This document shows positions 61,101 through 64,000 of a DNA stretch of 64,000 nt, one piece after another. Each line of letters begins with the position of its first letter. Within the stretch, counting starts at the first letter, position 1. Source of the DNA: Setophaga petechia (taxonomy: Eukaryota > Chordata > Aves > Passeriformes > Parulidae); contig JANCRA010000005.1 of NCBI GenBank assembly GCA_024362935.1, positions 26,434,235 through 26,498,234 on the forward strand, read 5' to 3'. A program made the position numbers and the translations under genes. The notes beneath the pieces are model-generated. The model searched no databases. It worked only from the letters and a program-made list of their open reading frames with translations, and was not told the DNA's origin.

Positions 61101-64000
61101 TGCTCTGCTTAGAAATCTCTCCCACTTCTTCACTTATTCGGTGCTAACCTAAGCTAAGCTGCAGTGTTGTTTGTCCCTGTTTTATGTGTTATGCAAGAAC
61201 TTCTGTAAAGAAGCAGTTGTGTCCTGCTTGAGATGGGCTCTGCAGTGGGAACAACTGCAGGAAGCCTGGCATGTGTTGTATCTGCAGATTAAATCCAGAA
61301 GTTAATTTGTAAGCAGCCAGGCAGCCTCTCTTCACAGCAACATAATAACTAATGAGGGGTCTCAGGGCGAAGCCCACAGCAGAATGAACCCTCAAGTCAA
61401 TCACTGCAGAATCCAGGGAGGCAAAAGTGCTCTGGATGAACATGGGGTATATTTTTCGGCATTGATTTTGGTGTACGTATAGGTGTTCTCCCAGCCCTTC
61501 AGCTGTGCACTATAGCCATGCAATAGTTGTTATTTGGGACTCCAAGAGCGAATGGCATTGTCCTGTTGGTGTGACGCTCTGCCTACTTAGATGGCTAATG
61601 GGCACAGGGGAGCCCAGCTTTCCAGTATCACCAAGCTGGGCTGGAATTGGCATGGGAACTGTGTGAAGATACTAAATCAGCTTTGCACTTTACCTGCTCT
61701 TGCCAATTCACTAGAATAAATTTGAGGGGCCCAAGGTTTATTGTCCCTTATGTTCAGATTGTTAGGACTCACACTGGGACTTTATGGCCACTTAAGCATT
61801 ATAATGGTATTGCTATGTCCTTTCCCCCCAGGCCTTCTGCACTGTGGGAGAGGCATAAAAAGGCAGTGGTACACTGGATCCCAACTCAGAGCTCACTAGA
61901 TGGCTGGTATTACCACAGGATATAAATAGGCTGGAATGGAGACTGAGGGGGAGTTCAGTATAATACTGCCAGCAACGTGTTACTTACTCAACACAGTTAC
62001 CAGCTCTGTGGGATCAAAGCAGTTACACAGCCAGTGCAGGCTATGCAGGAATGGAGGGGCTTTCACTCAGGCTGTGGAGTGGGGAATGGCTTTTCATGCT
62101 TAGCAACCTGCACTGGATTCAAACTGGAAGCCTGAAGATAAAAATGTTTGGGGCCAGGCCTTGTCCTGCAAGAGCTACCCAGGCTTCCACATGTTCTGCT
62201 TCAAAAGAGAGCAGGCAGACTCTTGTGTTCAAAAAAAGTTTTGGTTACAGCCCCTTGTTAGTTTAATTTTAGTTCTTATGAATTGACATATGGCAGGCAT
62301 GATTTTTAATTAGAGCTTTAGCTGCGTTTTACTGGTAGGGTTGCAGAGTACTGTGGAATTTACACTAGGAAAAAAATGCTCTGTCGGTAGAGTACAAGGC
62401 TGTTTAGTAATCAGAGTGGAAAGTTAACTTTGAAACAAATTGGCAACTGATCAGATAAAATTCAAATCGGTAACATTTGTGTTGGAAACCAGCTCAGATC
62501 TGGGAAAAATGGAATCTAAGCTATTCTTTTCCTCTTGCAGAGGAACTGACCAGTGAACACACTGTGTGCGCACCAAACTTCATTGTAACACGCCCTACAA
62601 AAACAAAATGAATACTTTTATAGGGTTATTTGAGCACTTATTTGATTCCTTTTCACATTAGTGTAAAACTAAATGCTGCTTTGAAGAGAAGTTTCCTTAC
62701 ACATTTTACAAAACAAACAAACATCCTTTGCCAGTCAAAAACTAAAGGTCAAAAGTTTCCCCCGTTTGTTTTTCTTCTGAATCAACAGGGTGTTAGAGAG
62801 AAATGTCAGGAGATGTTTTGTTCCTTTGCATTTGTAACAGATTCCCATCTTTCCAGTTCATTAGTTCAGGTACTGAAAGAGTTAACGGTGTGTTCAGGCC
62901 TCAACCAGCAAATGCATTTAAAGCTCAGTCCAGCACTCACATGGTTTGTATTCTTGCTCTGCTGGAGTGGTGTGTTCATGGCATCTGGTTCCCTGGCAAC
63001 AGCTTTCATTGGCTCAATCAAAGCCTTTTCTTCTTAAGAAAGCTCCCACTGTGACACCCTACCACCACCACTAATCACCATCTTAACTGAGTGTTTAAGA
63101 TGCAGCTGGTATGAAAAATAATGCTTGTGCATGTGAGAAGATTAAGAGGCTACCTTGCATAGTGCACCTGCCCTGGAGAGTGCTCTCACTCCTTGCTGTT
63201 GGGCGTACTTGAGGCATCTGCTTTCCCGCTGGCAGAGATGAGGCAGCAATACACCAAAAGTCTGCTTAGAAATAATCTTTTGTTAGGCAGAAATCCATAA
63301 ACCTTTGTGTCTTGTGAATAGTCATTTCCTCTTTGGAGCTGAGACGGTGGCGTTTGGGCCTCTGTGCTATTGACAGGGGGAAGAAGTGGGATGTAGGCGG
63401 TGTACAATAAAATCCATATTGTTGAAGCTGTCTTCCTTGATAAGGAGGAAGCAGGAAGAAGTCTCCCAACATGTGAATTGGAGGACAACGTCAGCAAAGA
63501 ATTCATGTTAAGCTTCCTCCAGGGTTACATATGTTGGGGTTTCTGAGAATTCAGATTTTGCATAAAAGTTGAGAAAATCTCCATCAGTCTCTGCCTGTGT
63601 TTCACAGAATTTGGGGTACAGAATGATCAACAAACTTGAGTATTCTCATGCTCAGGAATCATGCTTGCACTGTTAGAAATGCTGCCCTCATGATGAAAAA
63701 TGGCTGTTAAAAATGAAGTCCTGATTGACTTGGCAGCTGTTAGAAATTCTTTCCTTATTTTCCTGTCTTGTAGACTATGTTGAGGGGTGCTCTGTAAGCA
63801 TCAGAGGCCATTGCACTCCACAGGAATGATGCAGCTGGAGCAGAGATGTAGGTGAGGCTAAGCACAGGGAGAGACAGTGTGTGCATTGTAATCCGTGTGC
63901 TACAGTGGTTACTTGTTTACCAGACAAAGCACACAGGCCAGACAACCCCCTCCCTTGCTTATCTCTGTGCTATTGGGCAGGAGAGTGAACAGGGATTTAA
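55158..64000. other. Gene-poor stretch to the window end
   Basis: No supported gene. Chance frames up to 135 codons occur (62630-63037 plus). A small duplication (gactgtaagcat twice) lies near 55627-55650. A CNE-like block at 59540-59860 ends with an AATAAA at about 59823. Confidence 0.45.
59540..59860. promoter_or_regulatory. Candidate conserved non-coding element or 3' UTR end
   Basis: A repeat-free AT-rich block with several homeodomain-like cores (cttaattacattttattaatg, ggtaattgctttttatg) and an AATAAA (gaaataaactgtcc) near its end. It looks either like a developmental enhancer or the end of a plus-strand 3' UTR. No open frame is supported. Confidence 0.25.

Overview
The window looks like bird genomic DNA, most likely a songbird, though the species cannot be fixed from sequence alone. 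The evidence is two truncated CR1 retroposon 3' ends (one per strand, one ending in the typical ATTCTATGATTCT-like tail), low interspersed-repeat density, AT-rich non-coding sequence, GT-AG splice signals, a GC-rich minisatellite and a (TA)n microsatellite. There is no sign of bacterial gene organisation, and I recognised no rRNA, tRNA, CRISPR or intact viral gene.

Region 1 (about 1.0-6.06 kb) is the only place where I can build a coherent gene. A multi-exon, minus-strand, coiled-coil-rich gene runs from a small CpG cluster at 5.87-6.06 kb down to a stop codon at 1.01 kb. The last three exons join in phase. The upstream exons keep splice signals and lysine/glutamate-rich coding character, but appear to change reading frame at least three times, mostly at short homopolymers. 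That suggests either assembly indels or a young pseudogene. I could not identify the family.

Region 2 (7.5-9.3 kb) holds a 45-bp GC-rich minisatellite (13 full copies plus a partial). Just 3' of it are two short plus-strand exon candidates with good splice signals; a third phase-compatible candidate lies at 23.04 kb. This is a speculative gene model.

Region 3 (9.3-64 kb) is a gene-poor AT-rich expanse. It contains the two CR1 fragments, four notable inverted repeats (19.7, 36.3, 51.8 and 54.5 kb), an LTR-like patch at 51.8-52.1 kb and a weaker one at 30.2-30.4 kb, an AT microsatellite, T/G-rich tracts, and several stretches resembling conserved non-coding elements (27.6, 37.6, 50.2 and 59.6 kb). 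Open frames of 60-130 codons are common here, at about the number expected by chance in DNA of this composition. I list only those with splice-site support, at low confidence. I found no clearly new multi-gene system. The strongest leads are the minus-strand gene with its frame breaks, the minisatellite next to a possible promoter/first exon, and the long hairpin at 36.3 kb.
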